A stretch of 64,000 nucleotides of DNA from Acinetobacter dispersus (GTDB taxonomy: Bacteria > Pseudomonadota > Gammaproteobacteria > Pseudomonadales > Moraxellaceae), in the NCBI RefSeq assembly GCF_009884975.1, contig NZ_CP041970.1, forward strand, positions 434,001-498,000. Reading direction: 5' to 3'. Below are positions 46,456-57,169 of the stretch, in pieces (position 1 is the first letter of the stretch; the number at the start of each line of letters is the position of its first letter). A program made the position numbers and the translations under genes. A model generated the notes under the pieces. It was not told where the DNA came from, made no database searches, and saw only the letters and a list, made by a program, of their open reading frames with translations.

Positions 46456-47139
46456 TTAAGGTAGGTCAAACCAAATCATTTGACTGTCTTGTAATGCAGT
46501 AATCGTTGCAGTCTCATCAAACAGTAAAGCATCACCTGCTTTAACCAAATGATCGGCAATCATCACTTCGCCTGAAATCACATGCACATAGTTTACTTTT
46601 TTCTGTGCTGTAATTTCTAAGTGTTGATCCTTCTCAATTACTGCAGTTTTCACTTCAGCATTTTGACGGATCGACATTGGCGCAGATTCATCACCAGCAA
46701 TCAAGTGCCATTGGTTTGGATGATCTTTCGGGTTTAGATGAATTTGCTGATAAGTTGGTTCAGCATCTTGTACATTCGGTTGAATCCAAATCTGTAACAG
46801 ATGCACCGCTTTATCATGCTTGTTCATTTCACTGTGGGTGACCCCAGTTCCAGCACTCATCAATTGCCATTCACCTGCATTGATTTGACCTTCATTGCCC
46901 ATACTGTCTTTATGAGAAATGGTGCCATCAAGTACACAGGTTAGAATTTCCATATTGTCATGGGGATGGGTACCAAAGCCATTATGGGCGGCAACCGTAT
47001 CATCATTGATCACGCGAAGGGCACTAACCCCCATATATTTCGGGTTGTACCAACTACCAAATGAAAAGCTATGATAGGTATCTAACCAGCCTGCTTTGAC
47101 ATGACCACGGTTTTCACTACGATGTAGATAAGCATTCAT
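46456..47139 (-). CDS. Pirin-family protein (YhhW-like)
   Basis: A 227-aa bicupin. The N-terminal cupin holds the metal motif: THPHDNMEILT (two His), HSEMNK (His and Glu). The start MNAYLHRSENRGHVKAGWLDTYHSFSFG is typical. E. coli YhhW has quercetin dioxygenase activity in vitro; the natural substrate is unknown. The gene stands alone. Confidence 0.94.
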   Translation of the reverse strand: MNAYLHRSENRGHVKAGWLDTYHSFSFGSWYNPKYMGVSALRVINDDTVAAHNGFGTHPHDNMEILTCVLDGTISHKDSMGNEGQINAGEWQLMSAGTGVTHSEMNKHDKAVHLLQIWIQPNVQDAEPTYQQIHLNPKDHPNQWHLIAGDESAPMSIRQNAEVKTAVIEKDQHLEITAQKKVNYVHVISGEVMIADHLVKAGDALLFDETATITALQDSQMIWFDLP

Positions 47140-47270
47140 CTTTCATCTCCCAATTATTATGTTTTGCTTGATGCTTATATTATCGATTCATAATGATGAT
47201 AAATAGTCTTTAATTGCGACATATTGTTCTATAAATGAAATGATTCAATATTGTGTATTTTCTTGGATAA

Positions 47271-47305
47271 AATAAAAAAGGCTGAATAAAAATATTCAGC
47301 CTTTT
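47271..47305 (-). terminator. Intrinsic terminator of argG
   Basis: A 13-bp stem AAAAGGCTGAATA/TATTCAGCCTTTT followed on the minus strand by a T-rich run, 28 nt past the argG stop. Confidence 0.92.
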
Positions 47306-47333
47306 CAAGTAGGTAAATTAATTTACCAATCTG

Positions 47334-48689
<1,356 letters not shown>

Positions 48690-48703
48690 CTATTTCGAAA
48701 TAG
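48690..48703. promoter_or_regulatory. 14-bp palindrome in the argG leader
   Basis: CTATTTCGAAATAG is a perfect palindrome 12 nt upstream of the argG start codon, next to the likely ribosome site. It may be an operator or a leader hairpin. I cannot match it to a known ARG box. Confidence 0.35.
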
Positions 48704-48892
48704 GCACCCTAATATTTCGGTGACCAAAGAGAATTTATACGTCCCGTACTATATCACTTTTCAAATCGATTTTTTTTCTGTTCGGAAAGGAATTCTTTTT
48801 TTTTCATTTGAAAAATAGATTAACATCGGAAAAATATAAAGTTTTACGATAAGTGAAGTTATCTGAATAAGATGATAAAAAGGTAGATAAAA

Positions 48893-49243
48893 ATGCTCAA
48901 TCAGCGAAATCAAATTCTTTCTAGGTTGCATAAAATGGCAGCAATTGTGGTAATTACGCTTTTTATCTATAAAGCTGTTTATCGATTCTATGTGGATATT
49001 CCTCAATATTCTATTGGGTATTTTCTGGGGGTATCTGCCTTAATTTTTGCTCATTTTGTCTGTGCCAGAAGTGTGAAAACAGGGAGTACAAGCAGCCGAT
49101 TTGGATCAATCTTTATGACTGTATTTATGCTCAATAATTTTCCAATTGGAACTGTTATTGCAGTAATGATACTGTTTTTCTCTTTATTTAAATGGGAAAA
49201 AGGTCCAACTTTTAAATTACCAATTGAACTTCAAAAAAGTTAA
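48893..49243 (+). CDS. Small membrane protein of unknown function
   Basis: A 116-aa protein with three likely membrane helices (about 14-32, 42-60 and 72-100) and a short hydrophilic tail (KWEKGPTFKLPIELQKS). An AGGTAG site lies shortly before the ATG. No known family is evident to me. Confidence 0.7.
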   Translation: MLNQRNQILSRLHKMAAIVVITLFIYKAVYRFYVDIPQYSIGYFLGVSALIFAHFVCARSVKTGSTSSRFGSIFMTVFMLNNFPIGTVIAVMILFFSLFKWEKGPTFKLPIELQKS

Positions 49244-49263
49244 ACCTTTCATTTAAAATTAGC

Positions 49264-50115
49264 TCAGAGTGAATCATTTAAGCCAATGAATTGCTTCTCG
49301 ATCGGGGTAAATACATGATCGTGACGTGCAATCAGATAAAGACCAATATCCCGATACTGTTCAGGTGTTTCGCGATAGTACTGAATGTTATATTTTTCAA
49401 TCAAGGATTTGGCAATCATCGAGATACCCATGCCTAACTGGGTAAAGTGAATTAAGGCCTCATGATCGTAAATATGGGTGAGTTCACCCTTTTTGAGATT
49501 ATAGTCCGCGTAAATACTGTCTAAGGTGGTGGCATAGCAGCATTGTTCAGAAGCCAGCAAGATATTTTGATGATTCAGACATTCTTCCAGACTGTCATGG
49601 TTGATCATGTTTTTACCAATAATCACCAGTTGATCATCCGCTTTTTGAATATATTGCAGATTTTTATGTTTAGGATGCCCTAGGGCATAAGCGATATCCA
49701 AATTGCCCGCTAAAACCTCATCTTCAATGTAACCTGTTGGACCTGTTTTCATGGTGATGGAAAGGCCAGGGTAGGCTTCATAGAGCTGACTAAAAGAGGG
49801 GTAGAAACGCATCCCGCCTAGACTGGTATTGGTGCCAAAGCGTAAAACGCTTTCTTGCTGATAGATTTTATTTTCAGTTTCTTCCCAAGTGAAAATCATC
49901 TTTTTATATTGGGCATATAAATTCATACCCGATTCAGTCAGTTCGACACCTTTAGGCTTACGAATAAACAGTTGGCGTTTATAGTGATTTTCAATCTTTT
50001 TAATTTTCGCAGTCATATTGGACTGTAAATAATTGAGCTTATTTGCCGCAGCAGTAATGCTTTTCAGCTCAGCCACAGTGACAAATGATCGGATATCGCT
50101 AATATCAATATTCAC
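49264..50115 (-). CDS. LysR-family regulator, divergent from EamA transporter
   Basis: A 283-aa LysR protein. The DNA-binding part (FVTVAELKSITAAANKLNYLQSNMTAKIKKIE) is at about 11-42 and QLFIRKPKGVELTESG follows. The next gene on the other strand, an EamA transporter, starts 155 bp away, the typical regulator-target layout. The pair resembles CbbR/CysL-like short LysR proteins linked to permeases. Confidence 0.9.
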   Translation of the reverse strand: MNIDISDIRSFVTVAELKSITAAANKLNYLQSNMTAKIKKIENHYKRQLFIRKPKGVELTESGMNLYAQYKKMIFTWEETENKIYQQESVLRFGTNTSLGGMRFYPSFSQLYEAYPGLSITMKTGPTGYIEDEVLAGNLDIAYALGHPKHKNLQYIQKADDQLVIIGKNMINHDSLEECLNHQNILLASEQCCYATTLDSIYADYNLKKGELTHIYDHEALIHFTQLGMGISMIAKSLIEKYNIQYYRETPEQYRDIGLYLIARHDHVFTPIEKQFIGLNDSL

Positions 50116-50270
50116 GGTAAGTCCTCAATATTTCAATTCGAAAGGTGCTATCAAAAAAGATGAATCGAATCAGGTATCAAAAAAATGATGTATCTATTAA
50201 AACATAGCATTATTCATGATGTTATTTATTTTATACACTAAGCTTACTTTTTATCGGTTGAGTACAACAC

Positions 50271-51188
50271 GTGAATATTAGAGTCGTGAGTGCAATCGCG
50301 TTGCTATGCTTGGTGTGGGGATCTTTATGGGGCTTGGTCAAACATAGCCTACAAGTGTTTCCACCATTTCTATTTATCTCTACACGGTTGATTTTAGCGG
50401 CATTGACATTAATGCTGATACAACGGATTTTAAAAAAATCTATTCTTCCCCAACACCATGAGTGGAAACCTTTGATCATTTTAAGCTTATTGATCTGTTT
50501 TGGTTTTTATGCAACACAAACCTTTGCCATGCAATTTGTGGGTTCAGGTTTATCAGCTGTGCTGGTGTTTACTATGCCGATTTTTATTGCTGTGTTAGCG
50601 CATTACTTCTTAAATGAAAGGTTGAATACGCAGAAAATCTTGGGTCTCGTTTTAGGAACTTTAGGACTCATCGCAATTTTATGGCCTCAATTACATCATG
50701 TGCATATGAATATGTCATTGCTTGGACAAGTCTTATTGATTGGTTCAGGCTTCTTCTGGGCACTATCGACAGTCTATATCAAAAAGAATTTTGCGGCTTA
50801 TGACAAAATCAAACTGACCATTTGGCAACTGTTACTCGGTGGAAGTTTAATGTTTTTTATGGCCTTATTGTTCGAACCTGTCGATGCACAAGTTTGGTTA
50901 AATCCTTTAAGTGAGTCTGCATTGTTTTATATTGCAGTGGTTGGAACGGGATTTGCCTTTGTACTTTGGAACTGGATCGTCAGTCAGGTGGATACCTTTG
51001 TGGCTTCAATTTCAATTATGTGTATTCCAATACTCAGTCTGTTTTTTGGTTCGTTAATTTGGCATGAAGCTTTGACGCTCAATATCCTAATTGGTGCAGC
51101 ATTTATCTGCTTAGGCATAGTGATGAGTTCTTTGAAAATGAAAGTGCAGAAAAATCGCTTAGCTTATTCAGGTAATCAACAACGTTAA
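50271..51188 (+). CDS. EamA-family (DMT) transporter
   Basis: A 305-aa inner-membrane protein with about ten helices in two EamA repeats. The first repeat begins VVSAIALLCLVWGSLWGLVKHSL, with the usual W-G-x-x-x-G; the second begins near LLGQVLLIGSGFFWALSTVYIKK. It starts at GTG 50271. The family exports amino acids or related metabolites; the substrate is unknown. Control by the divergent LysR gene is likely. Confidence 0.92.
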   Translation: MNIRVVSAIALLCLVWGSLWGLVKHSLQVFPPFLFISTRLILAALTLMLIQRILKKSILPQHHEWKPLIILSLLICFGFYATQTFAMQFVGSGLSAVLVFTMPIFIAVLAHYFLNERLNTQKILGLVLGTLGLIAILWPQLHHVHMNMSLLGQVLLIGSGFFWALSTVYIKKNFAAYDKIKLTIWQLLLGGSLMFFMALLFEPVDAQVWLNPLSESALFYIAVVGTGFAFVLWNWIVSQVDTFVASISIMCIPILSLFFGSLIWHEALTLNILIGAAFICLGIVMSSLKMKVQKNRLAYSGNQQR

Positions 51189-51499
51189 AGGATGGATATA
51201 CAGCGTTTGTTATAAGATCTAAAAATAAATTGTAATAAATCACAAGCATTGAATATTTACTCAAACAAAATCAGCCATGTTCTATATGGCTGATTTTTTT
51301 ATTTTTTAGATGAATGTTGGGGGCGGCTATCAGCTGGGTTATTTGCATTGTGATTTATTTAGGTCATAAAGATTGACAGAATAGGGTCGAATTGACTCTT
51401 TCAACACCGAAAATTTTATAAATAGTCATCCCAAATAAATAAAAAAGTATTAAAGTACTATGCAACAAGTTGCAAAGCCAAAATTATAGAAGGAATACC

Positions 51500-53530
51500 A
51501 TGACTAGCTATGCAAATATCTTAAAACCATTACATTTGGGTTTTACCACCATTAAAAACCGTGTCGTAATGGGCTCAATGCACTCAGGTTTAGAGGATCG
51601 TTTTTTTAATTATCCTAAACTTGCAGCTTATTTTGGTGAGCGGGCAAAGGGTGGTGTTGGCTTGATCATTACTGGCGGAATTTCTCCAAACCGTCAGGGC
51701 TGGTTGCTGCCTGCAGGCGGAACGATGAATAGCTTGGCGGATATTCCTCATCATCGTTTAGTTACCCATGCAGTGCATAAGCATGGCGCAAAAATTTTGA
51801 TGCAAATCTTGCATTCTGGCCGTTATGGTTATCATCCATTTTCAGTTTCATCATCACCGATTCAAGCACCGATCAATCCATTTAAACCTCGCCAAATGTC
51901 TGATTCTCAGATATTAGCAACGATTGAAGATTATGCACGTTGTGCGAGCTTAGCGAAAAAAGCAGGCTATGATGGCGTAGAAATTATGGGTTCAGAAGGT
52001 TATTTAATTAACCAGTTCCTCAGCAGCCATGTGAATAAGCGTACTGACCGTTGGGGCGGTGATATCGACAATCGTATGCGTTTCCCTGTGGAGATCGTCA
52101 AAGCAATCCGTGCTAAAGTGGGTGAAAAATTCATTATTGCATTCCGTTTGTCTTTGCTTGATTTAGTACATGATGGCAATACCATGCAAGAAGTGATCGT
52201 GGTTGCCAAAGCATTAGAAAAAGCAGGAATTACGCTGTTAAACACAGGGATTGGCTGGCATGAAGCACGTGTTCCAACCATTGTTACTTCCGTTCCTCGA
52301 GCTGCGTTTGTCGATTATACCGCTGCGGTGAAACAGCACGTTTCTGTTCCAGTGATTGCATCAAACCGTATTAATATGCCTGATGTCGCTGAAGATATTA
52401 TTGCTTCTGGCAAGGCTGATATGGTGCAAATGGCTCGTCCATTCTTGGCCGATGCATATTGGGTAAATAAAACTGCAACCAATCGTGTTGATGAAATTAA
52501 TACCTGTATTGCGTGTAACCAAGCGTGTTTAGATCATGCATTTAAAAATGAGCGTGTAAGCTGTTTAGTCAATCCGCAAGCGTGTCATGAAACAGAATTG
52601 GTTTATATTAAAACTAAAAAGCCAAAGCGTATTGCTGTTGTCGGTGGTGGTGTCGCTGGTATGTCTGCTGCCACGGTTGCTGCTAGTCGAGGCCATGCGG
52701 TAACTTTGTTTGAAGCAAATAACGATGTTGGTGGTCAGTTTAACTTGGCGAAAGTGGTGCCTGGTAAAGAAGAATTTCATGAAACGATTCGTTATTTTAA
52801 AGTACAACTCAAACAAACGGGTGTGGATGTCCGTTTAAATACACGTGCTAGTCGCGAACAGTTAGAGCGTGAAGGTTTTGATGAAGTTATCGTGGCAACT
52901 GGTGTTGTACCGCGCGCACTAAAAATTCAAGGCAGCACAGCACCACAAGTGTTGTCATATGCTGAAGTATTACGTGGTGCCGAAGTTGGGCATAAAGTTG
53001 CGGTGATTGGTGCTGGTGGTATTGGTTTTGATGTCTCTGAGTTTTTATTAAAACCGCCACATCAACCACAGCCACAACCATTGGCAGACTGGCAACGTGA
53101 ATGGGGGGTTGATCCAAATCCGAATTATATTTCTGAAGGGGGAACTCAACGCCCAGAAGTGGAAATACCTGTTCGCCAAATTTATTTATTACAGCGTAAA
53201 ACAACACCATTGGGTATCGGTTTGGGTAAAACCTCTGGTTGGGTGCATCGTGCACAGTTGAAAAAGCATGCAGTGCGTATGTTACGTGGTGTGCAATATA
53301 AAGCGGTGACCGATGAAGGTTTATGGGTAGAGCATAATGGTCATGATCAATTGTTGCGCGTGGATACCATTGTGGTCTGTGCAGGACAAGAATCTGTTAA
53401 AGATTTGATGCCAAAAGAAGGTGAAAATACTTCGGCAAACTACCATATTATTGGTGGGGCAAAGCTTGCAGCTGAGCTAGATGCCAAGCGCGCGATCCGA
53501 GATGGTGCTGAATTAGCCGCTAAACTCTAA
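51500..53530 (+). CDS. fadH: NADPH-dependent 2,4-dienoyl-CoA reductase
   Basis: Reduces 2,4-dienoyl-CoA in beta-oxidation of unsaturated fatty acids. The 676-aa protein starts at ATG 51500, with an AAGGA site. It has an N-terminal OYE-like FMN barrel (about 1-360), a 4Fe-4S cysteine cluster (CIACNQACLDHAF and CLVNPQAC), then FAD and NADPH domains (VVGGGVAGMSAATVAASRGHAVTLFE; VIGAGGIGFDVSEFLL). The length and order match E. coli FadH. The end (RAIRDGAELAAKL) is also typical. Confidence 0.94.
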   Translation: MTSYANILKPLHLGFTTIKNRVVMGSMHSGLEDRFFNYPKLAAYFGERAKGGVGLIITGGISPNRQGWLLPAGGTMNSLADIPHHRLVTHAVHKHGAKILMQILHSGRYGYHPFSVSSSPIQAPINPFKPRQMSDSQILATIEDYARCASLAKKAGYDGVEIMGSEGYLINQFLSSHVNKRTDRWGGDIDNRMRFPVEIVKAIRAKVGEKFIIAFRLSLLDLVHDGNTMQEVIVVAKALEKAGITLLNTGIGWHEARVPTIVTSVPRAAFVDYTAAVKQHVSVPVIASNRINMPDVAEDIIASGKADMVQMARPFLADAYWVNKTATNRVDEINTCIACNQACLDHAFKNERVSCLVNPQACHETELVYIKTKKPKRIAVVGGGVAGMSAATVAASRGHAVTLFEANNDVGGQFNLAKVVPGKEEFHETIRYFKVQLKQTGVDVRLNTRASREQLEREGFDEVIVATGVVPRALKIQGSTAPQVLSYAEVLRGAEVGHKVAVIGAGGIGFDVSEFLLKPPHQPQPQPLADWQREWGVDPNPNYISEGGTQRPEVEIPVRQIYLLQRKTTPLGIGLGKTSGWVHRAQLKKHAVRMLRGVQYKAVTDEGLWVEHNGHDQLLRVDTIVVCAGQESVKDLMPKEGENTSANYHIIGGAKLAAELDAKRAIRDGAELAAKL

Positions 53531-53615
53531 AATTGATGAAACAATATGCATTTGAATACATTGCAGTTAAATTTCTCTTGTATAACGAGGGCAAGCTTTG
53601 TATTCTTACGCACAT

Positions 53616-53705
53616 GGAAGCGTGGCAGAGCGGTTTAATGCACCGGTCTTGAAAACCGACGAGGGTGTGAGTCCTCCGTGAGTTCGAATCTCACCGCTTC
53701 CGCCA
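53616..53705 (+). tRNA. tRNA-Ser (TGA)
   Basis: A 90-nt class II tRNA: acceptor GGAAGCG/CGCTTCC, anticodon stem CCGGT/ACCGA with loop containing TGA, a long variable arm (GAGGGTGTGAGTCCTC), T-arm with GTTCGAATC and encoded CCA. Confidence 0.97.
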
Positions 53706-53714
53706 AATATTTAG

Positions 53715-53750
53715 AAGGGAATCAAACATATAGTTTGATTCCCTTTTTCT
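53715..53750 (+). terminator. Intrinsic terminator after tRNA-Ser
   Basis: A perfect 13-bp stem AAGGGAATCAAAC/GTTTGATTCCCTT followed by a T-run. Confidence 0.95.
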
Positions 53751-53814
53751 TTGGAAAAAATTTGGCAATATTCGAAATTTTAGTGATCTCTGCTTTATTG
53801 TTCTCTGAGTTGAT

Positions 53815-53920
53815 TTACTCCACATAATGCTTCATTAGCATCACCACACTATCACCAAGTTGATAAATGACATAGACATGGTCTAACTCATTTAAGTTAT
53901 TAAAGCGACTAGATGGTAAT
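53815..53920 (-). pseudogene. Short C-terminal gene remnant
   Basis: Read on the minus strand, about 34 codons give LPSSRFNNLNELDHVYVIYQ and then LGDSVVMLMKHYVE before a stop at 53815-53817, with a stop directly upstream. The composition looks protein-like, but I do not recognise the family. It is probably the tail of a lost gene. Confidence 0.35.
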
Positions 53921-54489
53921 TATTTAATAATAACAACAAGATAAAATTCATTTTTAATTGTTTAAAAGCTTTTTTAACTCACACAACAGAGTTATGCCAC
54001 CTTCAAGTAAAATTGGATACGTTATTTTTACAATTGATCAAAGCGTTATTACAAGAATGTCACTTAGCGGTACGATAAATTTGTGTTGTACGGTTGCTTC
54101 ATCTAAGAGTTATATAGTCAAAATACCTTTAACGAAGGGTTTATACATAGAGATTATGAAATCTAAAAAAGTTTAAACTGTTATTAAAATAGGCAGTAAT
54201 GCAATTTTATCTATGACAGCTTCTTAAAATTTAAGATCAACAGATTTTTGAATAAAAACAATAAAAGGGGCGGGTAAGTCTATAGCCCTAATCGATAAAC
54301 TTTTCTTGAAAAATAGCAGTGGTCGATAACTTTTTTTACCAAGCGGTATATTTTGTGAAAAAATCACGCTTTTGTTAATTTATGTGTTCAACTTTGTATT
54401 TTTGTAGTATTCTTTTGTGAAAATTGTCAATAAATCCGTACAATTTGCCAATAAGAAATCTATCTTTACATTTTTGTGGGTTCTGGAAC
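53921..54489. other. Gene-free interval before the DUF11 operon
   Basis: AT-rich DNA with no supported gene. A 72-codon TTG-started frame at 53958-54176 is not convincing. The 100 bp before the operon is extremely AT-rich and holds the 11-mer TGTATTTTTGT at 54396-54406, which recurs as an inverted pair at 63965-63995. Confidence 0.5.
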
Positions 54490-57150
54490 ATGATAAGCCG
54501 ATTCAAGAAAAGTGCTGTCTCAAAAACTTCATTTATCGCTTTATTTGGCTTATTGATAGCATTTCATAGCTCTATTGTATTTGCTCAACCTAAAGCAGGA
54601 AGTAGAATCACTAACATTGCAAGTGGTGACTTCTATGATGAGCAAGGTAATCTCCAAGTTATTAATTCAAATGCAGTTATTTTAACTGTTCAACCGATCT
54701 ATTCTTTAACTTTACAAAGTAATCAACAGAATATTGGCACTATTGGCAGTAAAGTTAATTTTCCACATGTTTTAACAAACACGGGGAACATCGTAGATGA
54801 TTATAAATTAAGCCTTATTCAGTTAACCAATGATCAATTTAATTTAGAAAATATTGCTGTTTACATCGATCGGGACCAAAACGGGGAGCCTGATGACAAT
54901 AATAATTTACTTAATTCAAGTACGAGTTTTCGTTTAGAAGCTGGAGAGTTTGCTTCCTTGATTGTTGTTGGAAGTATTCCAACCAATGTGAGTGCAAATA
55001 ACGTTGCTAACTTTACTTTAACGGCAACAAGTCAACACGATAATACAATCGTGATGACGGTAAATGACACCGCGAAAGTGGTTGATGATGCTGTCATTCA
55101 AGTCACGAAATCGCAAAATATCAGTACTGGAAAAACTGGTACAGAAATTACCTACACTTTGAGCTATGCCAACACAGGGACTGCAGCAGCAAGATTGGTG
55201 TTGCGAGATATCTTGGCCACAGATGTTACTTATAAATCTGGTAGTGGTAGTTGGGGGAACGGTTCTGGATCTTTGACAGATGCGGATGATGCAGAGACAG
55301 GTGCAAATGTACCTATAAAATATAAAGTGAATAATGGGCAAGTTGATGTAGAACTTGCAAGTGTGGCTGCGCTGAGCAAGGGTTCAGTCAGTTTTAAAGT
55401 AACAGTTAATCCGAATGCTGCTGAAAAAATTCCTAACACCGCAGATTATCAGCAATACAATACATCAAATGCTATTTTGAAAAATACTTTAACGAATACA
55501 GTAATTTTTAATGTTCAACAAAGCTTAGGTGTTGTACTTAACTATAGTCCTAGTGGCGCAAGTGATGATGGTGAGCCAAATGGTGGCTTAAATAATTTGC
55601 AAGTCCAAAATAATACTTTTGGAGGCGTAGCAAAAGAAATCCAATTTGATAACTATGTTTGGAATACAGGACAGGCGACGGATACTTATAATTTAAGTCT
55701 CGTTAAAAGTAATGTACCCAGTTGTGCTGTTGTTCGTTTATATCATGCAGATGGCCGTACTTTGCTCACAGATACAAATGGTGATGGCATAATCGACACT
55801 GGTGGATTGGCTTATGGCACCTCAAAAAGAATTAAATTAGGGGTTTATTTCCCATCTAATTGTACTTCAACAAGTACAATGGATTTCGATATTACGGCGA
55901 TCTCCGCGACAGATACAAGTGTCAAAAATAGTACACGTGATAGATTGATTAATACGGTGGCTGTTGGAGAAAGTGATTTATATAACAGTAATAATTCTGG
56001 TGTGGGTGTTGGAAATGTCACCGCTTCTGGTGGACAGGCATTACTGGTAAAAAATGCTGTTAAGGGGGCAAACGCTGTTTTCTCACTTGTTATTCGAAAT
56101 AATAGCACTGTCTCAAATAATTATAATCTGTACGCTTCAAGTACAACGATTGACATCAATAGTATCAATACGACTTTACCATCAGATTGGGGAGTAAAGT
56201 TTTATAATGGTGATGCAACTTGTCAAACTTTACAGGGTGAAATTACAAGTACTGGAAATTTAGCTGCTGGTGCGATTAAACAATATTGTGCTGTTGTAAC
56301 GGTTCCTGCGAATACGACTTTGACAAGCTTGCCAATTTGGTTTGCGATGAAATCCCCTATGAATGCACAGGGTGACAGCATTAAAGATCAGGTTGATGTG
56401 GCCGTACGTAAATTAACTTTGGCGAATGACCAACAAGGTCGAGTTAATGTTGGTGGTACGGTTGTTTACCTACATACATTGAAAAACACGGGTACATTTG
56501 TTGAAGGGGATACAGCTGGAAAAGTAAGTCTTAGTGTAGTTCCACAAAATATCAATGATGGGTTCATCTATACCCTGTATTACGATGCAAATAATAATGG
56601 CGTATTAGACCCTACAGATCCTATTGCTACAGATTTATCTATTACAGGTGGTTTGAATCCACAAAGTTCTGTTCAATTGCTTTTAAAAACTCAAGCACCA
56701 CTCACAGCGACAAATGGTGTTTCCAGTGCTGTGAATATTGTGGTATCGGCAACAAATATAATTCAAGGTTTAAACCTAGCATCAATTCAGAATACTGATT
56801 TAACAACAGTTGATCCTACGCAGCTCCGTTTAACGAAAGAACAGGCTAAAGATGAAGCTTGTGTACTCATTAATGTCACTACCGCGACGTATGCCAGTAA
56901 CCCATTGACGATTAAGCCAAATCAATGTGTAACTTATCGATTGACCATTAAAAATGATGGTTCAACACCAGCAGCGAATGTTGTGATTAATGACGTTGTA
57001 CCCGCTTATAGTATTTTACGAACTACCTTGCCTCCTTCAATTAGTAAAGGTTCTGTAACGGTGAGTGGGGATCAAATATCAGGAAATATTGGAGCACTTG
57101 CACCACAGGAGCAGGCTGCATTGTATTTTTCTATTCGGGTTGCACCTTAA
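54490..57150 (+). CDS. Large secreted DUF11-type repeat protein 1
   Basis: An 886-aa exported protein. The chosen ATG (54490) gives a signal peptide with a long n-region (MISRFKKSAVSKTSFIALFGLLIAFHSSIVFAQ); the frame runs further upstream without support. The mature part is nearly all beta-type. DUF11-like modules (ITYTLSYANTGTAAARLVLRDIL; TYRLTIKNDGSTPAANVVINDVVPAYS) alternate with blocks ending in Asp/Asn loops like calcium sites: DRDQNGEPDD, DTNGDGIIDTGG and DANNNGVLDPTD. Few cysteines. No membrane anchor or autotransporter barrel is seen. It shares its module order with protein 2 and is followed by it after 19 nt. Confidence 0.85.
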   Translation: MISRFKKSAVSKTSFIALFGLLIAFHSSIVFAQPKAGSRITNIASGDFYDEQGNLQVINSNAVILTVQPIYSLTLQSNQQNIGTIGSKVNFPHVLTNTGNIVDDYKLSLIQLTNDQFNLENIAVYIDRDQNGEPDDNNNLLNSSTSFRLEAGEFASLIVVGSIPTNVSANNVANFTLTATSQHDNTIVMTVNDTAKVVDDAVIQVTKSQNISTGKTGTEITYTLSYANTGTAAARLVLRDILATDVTYKSGSGSWGNGSGSLTDADDAETGANVPIKYKVNNGQVDVELASVAALSKGSVSFKVTVNPNAAEKIPNTADYQQYNTSNAILKNTLTNTVIFNVQQSLGVVLNYSPSGASDDGEPNGGLNNLQVQNNTFGGVAKEIQFDNYVWNTGQATDTYNLSLVKSNVPSCAVVRLYHADGRTLLTDTNGDGIIDTGGLAYGTSKRIKLGVYFPSNCTSTSTMDFDITAISATDTSVKNSTRDRLINTVAVGESDLYNSNNSGVGVGNVTASGGQALLVKNAVKGANAVFSLVIRNNSTVSNNYNLYASSTTIDINSINTTLPSDWGVKFYNGDATCQTLQGEITSTGNLAAGAIKQYCAVVTVPANTTLTSLPIWFAMKSPMNAQGDSIKDQVDVAVRKLTLANDQQGRVNVGGTVVYLHTLKNTGTFVEGDTAGKVSLSVVPQNINDGFIYTLYYDANNNGVLDPTDPIATDLSITGGLNPQSSVQLLLKTQAPLTATNGVSSAVNIVVSATNIIQGLNLASIQNTDLTTVDPTQLRLTKEQAKDEACVLINVTTATYASNPLTIKPNQCVTYRLTIKNDGSTPAANVVINDVVPAYSILRTTLPPSISKGSVTVSGDQISGNIGALAPQEQAALYFSIRVAP

Positions 57151-57169
57151 GTTAAGCGGATACTATAAG

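Noticed and set aside
53958..54176. 72-codon frame on the plus strand before the DUF11 operon
   Set aside because: It needs a TTG start, lacks a ribosome site and matches nothing I know; its composition is that of non-coding AT-rich DNA.
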